This document shows positions 9,134-18,077 of a DNA stretch of 64,000 bases, piece after piece. The position numbers and the translations under genes were made by a program. How positions within the stretch are numbered: position 1 is the stretch's first letter; every line of letters begins with the position of its first letter. The stretch comes from an uncultured bacterium (GTDB taxonomy: Bacteria > Planctomycetota > UBA8742 > UBA2392), in NCBI GenBank assembly GCA_938014885.1, contig CALLQI010000022.1:124001-188000 (forward strand), written 5' to 3'. The notes under the pieces were generated by a model. It saw only the letters and a program-made list of their open reading frames with translations. It was not told the DNA's origin and searched no databases.

Positions 9134-10630
9134 ATGGAACGCGCCGACCCGGTCTCCGAACTTGCGCTGCTGATCCGCACCCGGCACCCGCTGATCACCA
9201 TCGAAACCGTGGAAGAAGCCCGCGCGTTCGAGTTCGTGATGCGCGCCTGCCACCGCGTCAACCTGCACAAGTTCCGCTGGAGTGTCACGCGCGGCCTGCA
9301 CCGCACCCGCCCCCAGTTTGCAGAGCCGGTGATGGAGACCGAAGAACCCCGCCGCGCGCTGGCACACCTGCTGCACGGCGACCTGCCCGGCATATACGTG
9401 TTCGCCGACCTGATGCCGCACCTGACCACTGCCGTGGACCAACGCCTGCTGCGCGAAGTCGTCGAACACGCGGAACGCAAAGGCCAGACCATTATCCTGA
9501 TTGAGCAACGATTGAATCTGCCGCCGGCCCTTGAGCGTCTGGCTGTACCCTTCGACCTCGCGTTACCCGACGAAGCTGCCATACGCGACCTGGCGTCGCG
9601 CACCTTCAAGGAAATCGGCGAGATCGCTCATGTGAAGGTCGAAATCAAGCGCTCGGAACTGGACGACCTGCTGCGCAACCTGCGCGGCCTGACCACCAAT
9701 GAAGTACGGCGCGCGATCTGGCGCGCCGCACTGGATGATGGCCGCATCGACGCCGCCGACGTAAAGGGCGTGCTGCAGCTCAAGCAAGAGAAGCTGCGCG
9801 AAGGCGGCATGCTGGAGTACATCGAGCCCGGCATCAAGCTCGACGACATCGGCGGGCTGAACCGGCTGAAAGAGTGGCTGCGCCTGCGTGAGCGCGCACT
9901 GACGCCCGAAGCCCGCGAGTTCGGCCTGGCCCCGCCGCGCGGCATTCTGCTGCTGGGTGTGCAGGGCGCGGGCAAAAGCATGTGCGCCCGCGCCGTGGCC
10001 GCGGCCTGGAACCTGCCGCTGCTGCGCATGGACCCGGGTGCCCTGTACGACAAGTACGTCGGCGAGTCCGAGAAGCAGCTTCGGCGCGCATTGCGCACCG
10101 CCGAGGCCATGGCGCCGCTGGTGCTGTGGATCGACGAGATTGAGAAGGGATTCGCCAGTGCGGCCTCGCAAAGCACCGACGGCGGGCTTTCGCAGCGCAT
10201 GTTCGGGACGCTGCTTTCCTGGATGCAGGACAACCGCGCGCCGATTTTTCTGGTGGCCACAGCCAATGACATCTCCGCGCTGCCGCCTGAGTTGATGCGC
10301 AAGGGCCGCTTTGACGAAATCTTTTTCGTGGACCTTCCTGACGCGCCCGCCCGCGAGCAGATACTCGCGGTGCACCTAGAGCGCCGCAAACGCGACCCCA
10401 AGAACTTTGATCTCAAGGCGCTTGCTGCCGCATCCGACGGTTTCAGCGGCGCTGAGCTGGAACAGGCCATTGTCAGCGCCCTGTACGCAGCGTTTGCGGC
10501 CGGCACGGAACTCAGCACGCAAGGCTTGCTGGATGAGCTCGGCCGCACACGCGCGATCAGCGTTACCATGGCAGAGCGCATCACCGAGTTGCGCGACTGG
10601 GCCGCCGACCGCTGCGTGCCCGCCAACTGA
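9134..10630 (+). CDS. AAA ATPase of the Ycf46-like type
   Basis: A 498-residue protein transcribed divergently from the phosphatase gene, 112 bases away. Residues about 1-230 form the N-terminal region typical of Ycf46-like proteins (LALLIRTRHPLITIETVEE). A AAA module follows (about 245-460): Walker A GVQGAGKS, LLRMDPGALYDKYVGESE, Walker B LVLWIDEIEKGF, sensor 1 IFLVATAN, then LPPELMRKGRFDE, and the C-terminal lid with DGFSGAELEQAI. Relatives are known from cyanobacteria and chloroplast genomes, where a role in inorganic carbon use has been proposed. No specific function can be read here. It probably forms an operon with the next two genes (gaps of 61 and 45 bases). Confidence 0.88.
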   Translation: MERADPVSELALLIRTRHPLITIETVEEARAFEFVMRACHRVNLHKFRWSVTRGLHRTRPQFAEPVMETEEPRRALAHLLHGDLPGIYVFADLMPHLTTAVDQRLLREVVEHAERKGQTIILIEQRLNLPPALERLAVPFDLALPDEAAIRDLASRTFKEIGEIAHVKVEIKRSELDDLLRNLRGLTTNEVRRAIWRAALDDGRIDAADVKGVLQLKQEKLREGGMLEYIEPGIKLDDIGGLNRLKEWLRLRERALTPEAREFGLAPPRGILLLGVQGAGKSMCARAVAAAWNLPLLRMDPGALYDKYVGESEKQLRRALRTAEAMAPLVLWIDEIEKGFASAASQSTDGGLSQRMFGTLLSWMQDNRAPIFLVATANDISALPPELMRKGRFDEIFFVDLPDAPAREQILAVHLERRKRDPKNFDLKALAAASDGFSGAELEQAIVSALYAAFAAGTELSTQGLLDELGRTRAISVTMAERITELRDWAADRCVPAN

Positions 10631-10691
10631 TGACCGATTGCCCGGCCTTAGCTAAGCTGCCCGGGAACACCACTCCAGCCACAGGAGCCCC

Positions 10692-11066
10692 ATGTCGTCC
10701 ACCCAGCTTGACCAGTTTGCCGCCGCCGCGCTGCAAGGCCTGCTTACCCGCGGTGGCTTCACAGACTACGACGAACTTGCGCGTGAGGCCTTCCAGATCG
10801 CCCGGGCGATGATGGCTGAGCGCCTGCGCCAGTCGGAATTGCCGGATAGTGAAGGCGAGGCCGGAGACCTGATGGAAGCCGCGATTGACTCGCTGGAGCT
10901 GCCGCTGCGCGTGATCAAGAAGCTGCGTGCGCTGGGTGTGAGCACTGTGCGCGACCTGACGCTGACTACGGAGAAAGCGATCCGCGCCACCGGCCTGAAG
11001 GACGAGAGCATGGACGAAATCCGCCAGGCGCTGCACCGGCTGGGGCTCAACATCGCCAGCTCGTAG
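10692..11066 (+). CDS. Stand-alone protein with an RNA polymerase alpha-CTD-like helix-hairpin-helix domain
   Basis: A 124-residue protein with an AGGAG ribosome site just ahead of the ATG. The C-terminal half (about 62-120) has the alpha-CTD pattern: IDSLELPLRVIKKLRALGV, then STVRDLTLTTEKAI, then DESMDEIRQALHRLGL. This matches the order of helices and the glycine turn of the C-terminal domain of RNA polymerase alpha. The N-terminal half is helical and unassigned. Such a domain without the alpha N-terminal domain cannot assemble into polymerase in the normal way. It might bind DNA or a transcription factor, or be another HhH protein. It sits between the AAA ATPase and an NAD(P)-binding protein. 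Confidence 0.7.
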   Translation: MSSTQLDQFAAAALQGLLTRGGFTDYDELAREAFQIARAMMAERLRQSELPDSEGEAGDLMEAAIDSLELPLRVIKKLRALGVSTVRDLTLTTEKAIRATGLKDESMDEIRQALHRLGLNIASS

Positions 11067-11111
11067 GCCACGCGGTCTGGCACGGTGCACTGGCCTTGCT
11101 AAACCCTCCGC

Positions 11112-12011
11112 ATGGCGATGCGCATTGTGGTGGCCGGGGCAACGGGCAGCGTGGGACGGGCGGTGATTCGCCTCGCCCGCGCGCGTGGCCTGCACACCGT
11201 CGCGATTGGCCGCGATGCCGCACGCCTGCAAACTGCCGGTGCCGACGAAGCGCGCGAAGTCAGCTTCCAGCAACCCGAATCCCTGCGCGCCGTGATGCTT
11301 CCCGGCGATGTCGTCTTTTCATCCCTTGGGGCCAGCGCTTCGCCCAGCCCCTTCATGGGGCGCAAACGCTATCGCGACGTGGACGTGCCGCTGAACATGG
11401 CGCTTCTTGAATCCGCGAAGCAGGCCAGCGCGGCCCGCTTCTTGTACGTGTCGTTGGCCTTTGGCCGCGATTTGCGCCAGTACGCCTTTGCCGACGCCCA
11501 CGAACAGGTCGTTGATGCCGTGGTCGCCTCCGGGCTGCGCTATACGATCCTGAGGCCGACCGGCATATTCAGCACGTTCCGCCGCCTGTGGGGCTTTGCC
11601 AAGCTGGGCGTATTCCCTATCCCCGGCAACCCGGATTGCCGCAGCAACCCGATCCATGAAGACGACATCGCGTCCAACGCGCTGGATTCATTGGCCCGGG
11701 GCGATGAGCAACTCGAGATCGGCGGGCCGGAAGTCTTCACCCGCCGCGAAATCGGCCTGCAGATGTGCCAGGCAGCCGGCTGGAAGCACGGAAGCACGCT
11801 GCGCATCCCGAAGTGGGTGCACCTTGGCAGCGCGCATCTGCTGGCGATCATCAGCCCGCGCGTGCTGGACATGCTGCGTTTTTACTGGGCGATCTCGGTC
11901 TTCGACAACATCGCGCCCGTGGCCGGGCAGCGTCGGCTGGCCGACTACTACACCGAGGCAGCGCGCCACAAGCCGGGCGTGCTGGGCGGCCTGCATCGTT
12001 CAGGCTGGTAG
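11112..12011 (+). CDS. NAD(P)-binding protein, atypical SDR / NmrA-like
   Basis: A 299-residue protein with an N-terminal Rossmann motif VVAGATGSVGRAVI (GxxGxxG), SLGASASPSPFMG in place of the usual substrate loop, LRPTGIFSTF, and a typical C-terminal region. This matches extended atypical short-chain dehydrogenases of the NAD(P)H-binding/NmrA group, which act as redox sensors or reductases, some on quinones or sugars. The catalytic YxxxK of classical SDRs is not evident. The first ATG (11112) is used; a second in-frame ATG lies 6 bases on. It ends 10 bases from the converging stop of the second phosphatase gene. Substrate is not predictable. Confidence 0.75.
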   Translation: MAMRIVVAGATGSVGRAVIRLARARGLHTVAIGRDAARLQTAGADEAREVSFQQPESLRAVMLPGDVVFSSLGASASPSPFMGRKRYRDVDVPLNMALLESAKQASAARFLYVSLAFGRDLRQYAFADAHEQVVDAVVASGLRYTILRPTGIFSTFRRLWGFAKLGVFPIPGNPDCRSNPIHEDDIASNALDSLARGDEQLEIGGPEVFTRREIGLQMCQAAGWKHGSTLRIPKWVHLGSAHLLAIISPRVLDMLRFYWAISVFDNIAPVAGQRRLADYYTEAARHKPGVLGGLHRSGW

Positions 12012-12021
12012 CTGTCGTTGG

Positions 12022-15000
12022 CTATCCGATGCGCGGCGGGCGGCGACGCTTGCGCGGCACCTTTCCGGTGGGGCTTGCGCCCTTGCGCTTCACGGGCAGC
12101 GGGGCCCTTGCCGGGGTCGGGGCCTGCGCCGGACTTGATTCCACCATCGAATCCAGCAGTTTTCGCGCGCGTTCGGCCAGTGACGTGCCGTACTGGTCGC
12201 CGCGATGTGCAGCCGCATCCAGTGCCTGCTGCGCGAAGGTCTTGGCCTCTTGCTTCTTGCCCGACTCAAGCAGCAGCTCCGCCAGTGAAACTTCGCCGTT
12301 GATCAGCGGGTCGAAACCCAGCCGCCTGCGCTCGGTACAGGCGCGCTGCAGCGCGTCGGTCGCGGCCAGCAGATCTTTCTTGTCGCGATCGGCACGCCAG
12401 CGAATCGCGTGGACTTCACCGATGTTGCTCAGCACACCCAGCGCCGTACGCAGGTCCTTCAACTCAAGCAATGTCTGGTAGGCCTGCTTTAGTGATTCCA
12501 GTGCTGAGCTGCTGTCGCCCAGCTCGACCTTGATTGCCGCGATGTTGCTCTCGGCCACGGCCTCAACAACGCGGTCGCCGAATTCGCGGGCGACGTCGCG
12601 GGCCTGCACACACGAATTCAGGGCTTCCTGCACGCGTCCTTGTTCGAAGTACACGTTGGCCGCGCCATTCAGGCACTTGGCCAGCGTGCCCGGGCTGCCG
12701 GCCTCGCGCGCGATGCGGATGCTGCGCTGGATTGCGGCTTCAGCCTGGTGGCGCTCGCCGATCAGGTTGCTTGCACCCGCGAGTCCGGCCAGTGCCTGCG
12801 CTTCCTGCACCCGCATGCCGCGGTCCTGTGCGATGCGGATCGCGTCGGTGAAGTGCGGCAGCGCGCCGGAAGGATCGCCGGTGCGCTGGTGCCACTGCCC
12901 GAACTGGATCAGCAGCCGCACGTGCAGCTCGCGATACTTCTTGTCGATGCAGACCTTCAGCGCTGACTCAAGACAGGCGTGCGCCTCGCGGTGGCGGCCG
13001 ATGCGCTCATACAGGGTGCTCATGTACGAATTCACCCGCGCGCCGTTAATCGCGCCCAGCAGGCCCGAGTTCATTGCCGCGGTGAAGCAGCGCGCCGAGT
13101 CCGACATGCGCCCAAGCTGCATCAGCGCGCGGCCGCGCAGAATGTTGGCGTGGCACAGCGCGAGGCCATCGCCTTTGAACTCGGACAGCAGCCGCTCGGT
13201 CTCTTCGGGCGATGAGGCCAGCTTCAGCTCGGCCTCGGTAACTTTCAGCCAGTGCCACTCTTCGCAGCCGGGCAGCAGGCCGTCGTGGGCCTTGAGCACC
13301 ATTTCCGTGGCGCGCTGGGTTTCGCCCTGCGTTTGCAACGCGGGGGCCAGCATCACGGTGGCGGTGGCGCGGGCCTCAGGCAGGCTGGTCGAGCGCGAGA
13401 TTTCTTCCAGGCCCGCGGCTTCCATGCGCAGGCGCTCTTCGGCCTGCACGTGGCCTTCTCGCTTGTCGGTGCTCCACCAGCGCAGTGCGTAGCCAAGCAG
13501 CGCGGCCTCTTGCCGCCGCCGCGTGGCGTCAAGCTGGCCGGCGGCCTTCAGTTTCTCGAGCATGAACAGCCGGAAGGTCTCAAACAGCGCGTAACGCGGC
13601 TCGTTCTCAAGTTCATGGATCGCGTCGGTGTACAAAAGGCTATGGCGCGAAAGGCGCTGCAGCAGCTCGGGCGGTTTGGCCGGTGCCAGGGCTTTCAACA
13701 GTTCGGCGGCGACATCGGGGCCGAACCCGTCGGGGCAGCAGGCAAGCATGCCGGCGGCCGCGCGTTCCGTTTCATCGAGCAGCTCGTAACTCCAGGCCAA
13801 GGCGCCGCGCAGGGTTCCCTTCTCGCCTTCGGCCCGCAGCAGGTCCAAACGCTCATCCAGACGGTCAATGATCTGGCGCGGGCTCAGCAGGCCGGCGCGC
13901 ACGGCGGCAAGTTCAATGGCGTGCGGGATGCCATCGAGGCGCTGGCAGATTTCGACCACCTCGCGATAGTTGCTGTCGGTGATGGCAAAGCCCGGGTCTT
14001 CCCGACGCGCGAACTCCGCGAACAGCATCACGGCGGGCAGCGCACGTGCTTCCTCAAGTGAGAAACGAATCTTGCGGGTGCCGGAAAGCTGCATCAGGGG
14101 CTTCACCGCGATGCTGCTTTCACCGGGCAAATCCAGTTGCGCGCGGCTGGTGGCAATCACGCAAACACCGGGGGCGCGCTGGCGCCACTCTTCGACGCAG
14201 CGGGCAACGGCCTTCGTGCAGCCCTCACAGTTGTCGAGCAACAGCAGGATCGGCCCGGGCGCGTTGCCCAGCGCCACGCCTACGCGATAGCCAAGGCTGG
14301 CATCTTCCTGGCCCAGGTGCAGCACGTTGGCCACGCGCCGGCAGATGTCGGCGACGGTCTTGGCCGCTTGCAACTCGACGTAGCACACGCCGCCCTTGAA
14401 GTGATCGCGCGCGCGCGCGGCCACGTGAATCGCCAGCCGCGTTTTGCCTACGCCGGCGGGGCCGGTCAGCGTGACCACCGTACCGGGCTTGCCGGTCAGC
14501 AGGGCCAGCAGCGCTTCTACGTCGCGTTCGCGGCCGATCAGCGGGGTGCGGTATTCGGGCAGCCATGTCGGCGCCACGGTCACGGGCGGGGTCAGTGCGG
14601 TTTCGGGCGCACCCTCGACGCGGATGGCGACAAGCGTTTCGTCGTCGGTCAGCGGGGTGCCCGCGCGCAGCGCGTCGGTAGTGCGGGCCAGCCGTGTCAA
14701 CAGTTCAGCGGCTTTGCCTGACTGGCGCATGGTCTCATGCAGTTTCTCGCGACCAAGCGTGTTGCCATTCCGATCTGCCGCCAGCAGCAGGCCGTCAGTG
14801 TACAGCAACAGCATGTCGCCCGGTTCAAGTTGCAGCGAATGCTCAGCCAGCTTGCCCTCAAGAATCCGCGATGGAAACAGGCCCAGTGCCGGGCCGGCCG
14901 CACCGGGCGCGACGTCGGCCACTCCCCGCCGCAGCAGGCTTGGCAGGTGGTGCCCGGCGCTGACCCAGGTGATGCGGTGGGTCTGCGTGTCCAGAATGGC

Positions 15001-15366
15001 GTACAAGATGGTGACGAACATTTCGCGCGGCAGGTCCGCGCGGATCGCCTCGTTCACTTCCGACAGCGCCTTCAGCGGCGACAGGCAGCCCCGCGCGCAG
15101 ATCTGCAGTGCCTTCTTGGTTGAGGCCATCATCAGGGCTGCCGCCGCGCCCTGGCCTGAAACGTCGGCCACGGCGATCCCGAGGTGACGCTCGTCGATGC
15201 GGATGAAGTCGTAGAAGTCGCCGCCCAGGCGTTCGCTGGTGCGGTACTCGGCCGCGAACTCAAGTCCTTTGGCGTGGGGCAGGTCGGGCAGCATGGTGCG
15301 CTGCACATCGCGCGCGCGCTCGATGCTGCGTGTGTGGTGCCCCTTGCCGTCGCGACTGTCTGCCAT
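12022..15366 (-). CDS. SpoIIE-type PP2C phosphatase fused to STAND NTPase and TPR domains (paralogue 2)
   Basis: A product of about 1114 residues, paralogous to the 5404-9021 gene with the same domain order. The start at 15366 gives an N-terminus equivalent to the paralogue; an upstream in-frame ATG at 15420 is possible. The phosphatase domain has RLGGDFYDF, VADVSGQGAAAALMM, LLLYTDGLL and TDDETLVAIRV; the usual Thr-Glu-Ala after YTDG is replaced by LLLAAD. The NTPase has LIGRERDVEALL, P-loop GPAGVGKT (about 299) and ILLLLDNCEG. TPR-like repeats follow, and the C-terminus is again basic (KVPRKRRRPP) after a Pro/Ala linker. Two full-length paralogues 3 kb apart suggest duplication followed by specialisation to different signals. 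Confidence 0.88.
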   Translation of the reverse strand: MADSRDGKGHHTRSIERARDVQRTMLPDLPHAKGLEFAAEYRTSERLGGDFYDFIRIDERHLGIAVADVSGQGAAAALMMASTKKALQICARGCLSPLKALSEVNEAIRADLPREMFVTILYAILDTQTHRITWVSAGHHLPSLLRRGVADVAPGAAGPALGLFPSRILEGKLAEHSLQLEPGDMLLLYTDGLLLAADRNGNTLGREKLHETMRQSGKAAELLTRLARTTDALRAGTPLTDDETLVAIRVEGAPETALTPPVTVAPTWLPEYRTPLIGRERDVEALLALLTGKPGTVVTLTGPAGVGKTRLAIHVAARARDHFKGGVCYVELQAAKTVADICRRVANVLHLGQEDASLGYRVGVALGNAPGPILLLLDNCEGCTKAVARCVEEWRQRAPGVCVIATSRAQLDLPGESSIAVKPLMQLSGTRKIRFSLEEARALPAVMLFAEFARREDPGFAITDSNYREVVEICQRLDGIPHAIELAAVRAGLLSPRQIIDRLDERLDLLRAEGEKGTLRGALAWSYELLDETERAAAGMLACCPDGFGPDVAAELLKALAPAKPPELLQRLSRHSLLYTDAIHELENEPRYALFETFRLFMLEKLKAAGQLDATRRRQEAALLGYALRWWSTDKREGHVQAEERLRMEAAGLEEISRSTSLPEARATATVMLAPALQTQGETQRATEMVLKAHDGLLPGCEEWHWLKVTEAELKLASSPEETERLLSEFKGDGLALCHANILRGRALMQLGRMSDSARCFTAAMNSGLLGAINGARVNSYMSTLYERIGRHREAHACLESALKVCIDKKYRELHVRLLIQFGQWHQRTGDPSGALPHFTDAIRIAQDRGMRVQEAQALAGLAGASNLIGERHQAEAAIQRSIRIAREAGSPGTLAKCLNGAANVYFEQGRVQEALNSCVQARDVAREFGDRVVEAVAESNIAAIKVELGDSSSALESLKQAYQTLLELKDLRTALGVLSNIGEVHAIRWRADRDKKDLLAATDALQRACTERRRLGFDPLINGEVSLAELLLESGKKQEAKTFAQQALDAAAHRGDQYGTSLAERARKLLDSMVESSPAQAPTPARAPLPVKRKGASPTGKVPRKRRRPPRIG

Positions 15367-15456
15367 GCACGCTCGGTTTGCCCAGGGACTTCGATTGGAT
15401 AAGGCCGCGAAGCCTAGCACATGCGGGCGGCGCGGTTAAGGGGCTTGGAGCCGCCC

Positions 15457-16482
15457 TCAAGCCTTGTTGAGCGCGTGCAGCTCGCGCAGGGTCTGCGGGT
15501 CGCATTCGAGCGTCAGGATGTCGCCCGCCTGCACCGTGTTGCTGGTTGGCGGGTGAAACACGGCGCCTTCGCCGCGCTTTTGGCTGATCACGACCAGCTG
15601 GAAGCGCTTGACCATGTCCCCCACCGTCAGCTTCGTCATCTCGCAGTCGTTGACCACGGTGATGCGCGCGACCACCAGCAGGCGGCCGTCGACGTAGAAG
15701 CTGTTGATCACGCAGGGGTCGATGCTGGCCGTGGCGAACAAAGGTGCCGATAGCATGGCCGTGCTGAACGCCAGGTGGATGTTCATGGTGTCGCGGATTT
15801 TCTCGGCCAGTTCCTGGTCGTACATGCGCAGCACCACCCGGATGTCCGGCTTGACCTTGCGGGCATCGATGGCGAGCTCGAGGTTTGCCAAGTCGTCGTC
15901 GGTGCAGCAGATTACGCTGCGCGCGCGCTCGACGCCCATTTCTTCGAGGATGCCTTCTTCGCGATGGGTGCCGACGCGCACCGGCACGCCGTGATGGCGC
16001 GCGTAGGCGAAGTTGGGGCTGTGCTCGTTCTTTTCGATCACCACAACTTCCTGCTTCAGCTCCACCAGCTGCTGCAACACGCGAAAGCCGACCTTGCCGA
16101 GGCCGAACAGGATGACGTGGTTATGCAGAGTTGAAGTCATGGCTCGCACCCATTCCGGAGACTTTTCATCGCGCCGAAACGCGTAGTAGGAAAACCGCAC
16201 CAGGCCGTCCAGCACCACGACAATCCCGGTCAGCGGCAGCAAGTAGTACAGCACTTCAAGCAGCCAGTGGCTGGGCCAATCCAGCACGGGCTCGCCGGTC
16301 AGCAACGCAAACGTGGTCCAGATTGACTGCGACAGTGACAGCGGCTGGTCATACAGGTTGTGAAACGCGACGCCGCCCAGCAGCACCACCGCCACCGCAA
16401 AGAAGAACAGCGGCAGAAACTGCCGTATCGGCCGGCGCAGGTAGTACAGCCAGGCCTGAAGTCTGCGTTTGCGTGTGCGCAT
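15457..16482 (-). CDS. RCK/TrkA-N domain ion channel-like protein with atypical pore
   Basis: A 341-residue membrane protein. The start at 16482 (MRTRKRRLQAWL) is preferred; the frame is open further upstream but that stretch is Arg-rich and overlaps the preceding gene. Two membrane helices (about 18-42 and 75-97) flank a re-entrant pore-like loop. Residues about 120-240 are a TrkA-N/RCK Rossmann domain with VILFGLGKVGFRV (GxGxxG), VVVIEKNEHSPN and SVICCTDDDLANL. Residues about 260-341 are a TrkA-C-like domain. The layout is that of a two-TM potassium channel with an RCK ring. The pore loop reads TTFALLTGEPVLDWP instead of the TVGYGD-type filter, so ion selectivity is uncertain. It is the last gene of a three-gene operon. 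Confidence 0.78.
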   Translation of the reverse strand: MRTRKRRLQAWLYYLRRPIRQFLPLFFFAVAVVLLGGVAFHNLYDQPLSLSQSIWTTFALLTGEPVLDWPSHWLLEVLYYLLPLTGIVVVLDGLVRFSYYAFRRDEKSPEWVRAMTSTLHNHVILFGLGKVGFRVLQQLVELKQEVVVIEKNEHSPNFAYARHHGVPVRVGTHREEGILEEMGVERARSVICCTDDDLANLELAIDARKVKPDIRVVLRMYDQELAEKIRDTMNIHLAFSTAMLSAPLFATASIDPCVINSFYVDGRLLVVARITVVNDCEMTKLTVGDMVKRFQLVVISQKRGEGAVFHPPTSNTVQAGDILTLECDPQTLRELHALNKA

Positions 16483-16508
16483 GTTTGCCCGCCGGGATAA
16501 CCCGTGCC

Positions 16509-17153
16509 CTACCCGGCCCACTTTGCCCGAAGTTGGTCGTTGATGCCAATGCGCGTCACCTCGCGCCCGCCGATCGACACCCCGGCCTGCGAGTTCAGTA
16601 CCGTCAGCACCAGCGCCGGCCGCGCCATGCTGGCGGCGAAGTCGTGTACCGTGGCGCGTTCGCGCTGGGCCAACAGGGCGGCGATGCCGCCGGCAAGTTC
16701 CGACTCGGACACTTTTGCGGCCGCGCGCCACAGGCGCAGTTCGCGCCAGGCCTGCACTGTGGCCCAGCCCGCGAACAGCAGCACGACGCGACTTAGCTTG
16801 ATGAGGAAGATCTCAATCCAGACCCATGCTTCTGCCGGCGCGTAGGCGTCGCCTTCTTCGCCGATCTCGATCGTTTTCAGCCACAGCGGCCCATCGGCGA
16901 GTGCAAGGCGCTTCACGTTGCGCCAGTTGACCCAGGTGCCGATGACCCAAAAGACAATCACCAGCGCGTAGCCAGCCGGGATAATCCACGGCTCCGAGCG
17001 CAGCAGCAGCGCTAGCAAGTACACAAACAGCAGCCCCGTGAAACCGCCCGCAAGCAGCCCCACAAACGAGTAAAACGCCGCCCCCACCAGCGCATGGTGG
17101 CGCGCGTCCTGCTTCATGACCCGCGCGGCGTGGAAGTGGTCGTCCGGGTTCAT
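16509..17153 (-). CDS. Membrane protein of unknown function
   Basis: A 214-residue protein with hydrophobic segments near residues 24-50, 57-78 and 118-135, and a soluble C-terminal half. Its ATG overlaps the stop of the upstream gene by four bases (ATGA), so the two are translationally coupled, and the channel gene follows after 26 bases. I recognise no family. The operon context suggests a partner of the channel or of the upstream membrane protein. Confidence 0.65.
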   Translation of the reverse strand: MNPDDHFHAARVMKQDARHHALVGAAFYSFVGLLAGGFTGLLFVYLLALLLRSEPWIIPAGYALVIVFWVIGTWVNWRNVKRLALADGPLWLKTIEIGEEGDAYAPAEAWVWIEIFLIKLSRVVLLFAGWATVQAWRELRLWRAAAKVSESELAGGIAALLAQRERATVHDFAASMARPALVLTVLNSQAGVSIGGREVTRIGINDQLRAKWAG

Positions 17154-17881
17154 TGCAGCATCCGCTCCAGGTCAGAACGCAGGTCGCTGTTCAGAGCAAC
17201 ACACGGGAAGCCGCGCGCCGTGAACAGCACGCCCGGGATGTGCTGCAACGCCTTTAATGCCGCCGCCAGTTGCGGCTCGTTCACTTCGGCCTCAAGGTCA
17301 TACAGGCTTATCCGCCGCGCCGCCGTGTACAGGAAAATCAGCACTCGTGTGGCCGGCCACGGATCAGCGGCGCGCAAGGCTCCGGCATCCCAGAAGTGCT
17401 GTACAGCAAGGCCGAACAGCCAGGCCGGGATCGTGAGCAGATTGACCAGCGTGTTGCCTTCTTCGGCCTCGCGGGTGTCCTGGGTTTCAACCAGCGCGCT
17501 TGGCGTGAACTGTTCGTCGATGATGCGCACTGTGCCTGAGGCGAGCTTCGTGACATGGCCCTTCTTGCGCCCCCATATCCAGTACACGGGATGCATGAGT
17601 ATCAGAACCACCAGAGGAAGGATGAAGACCCAGACGCCCAGCACATCGCCCGCATGCGCACCCGCATAGCGACCACCCCTGGCGACGACCGCGACGGACA
17701 GCCACACCAGAATCACGTACACAACCACATGCGCGACAACAGACAGCGCCGTCAACGCCGCCACCGAATACAGGCTGTGCAAGGCATGTTTGCGAAGCTC
17801 GCGCGTCAGCCAGCCATGCACAAACTCGGTGGCCTCGCCACGCCGCAAGCCTTCCATCGTCTGGGAGGTGCCCCCTGCCAT
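17150..17881 (-). CDS. Membrane protein of unknown function, first gene of the channel operon
   Basis: A 243-residue protein with hydrophobic segments near residues 42-68 and 84-108 and a mainly soluble C-terminal part (about 110-243). It ends in a region resembling a small alpha/beta domain (PQLAAALKALQHIPGVLFTARG). The start at 17881 lacks a clear ribosome site; an in-frame ATG eight codons on follows a G-rich stretch and could be the real start. No family recognised. It overlaps the next gene by four bases and probably shares an mRNA with it and the RCK channel gene. Confidence 0.62.
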   Translation of the reverse strand: MAGGTSQTMEGLRRGEATEFVHGWLTRELRKHALHSLYSVAALTALSVVAHVVVYVILVWLSVAVVARGGRYAGAHAGDVLGVWVFILPLVVLILMHPVYWIWGRKKGHVTKLASGTVRIIDEQFTPSALVETQDTREAEEGNTLVNLLTIPAWLFGLAVQHFWDAGALRAADPWPATRVLIFLYTAARRISLYDLEAEVNEPQLAAALKALQHIPGVLFTARGFPCVALNSDLRSDLERMLQ

Positions 17882-18025
17882 GCAGACATTCTGCGAATCG
17901 CCGCGCGACCAGGCCGCTACAAAACCAGACCCGATTTCGCCGCCCGGTCAAAGGCGCGCAGCGCCGGGCAACGATACGCTGTCCGCTTTGCGGGCTTCCC
18001 GCGATGCAGGCCGCCACAGCCGGGT

Positions 18026-18067
18026 CGCTCCTCCGTGGCTTCTGTGCTCTCTGCTGTGAACGCTGTT
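18026..18067. repeat. Degenerate heptanucleotide tandem repeat
   Basis: About six units of seven bases, for example CCGTGGC, TTCTGTG, CTCTCTG, CTGTGAA. The units are degenerate, but the spacing resembles the clearer heptad arrays elsewhere in the window. Confidence 0.4.
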
Positions 18068-18077
18068 AAAGGAGGGC

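Noticed and set aside
16483..16731. Upstream extension of the RCK channel frame
   Set aside because: Arg/His/Gly-rich without channel-like features, and it overlaps the preceding membrane-protein gene; the start at 16482 gives a normal length.
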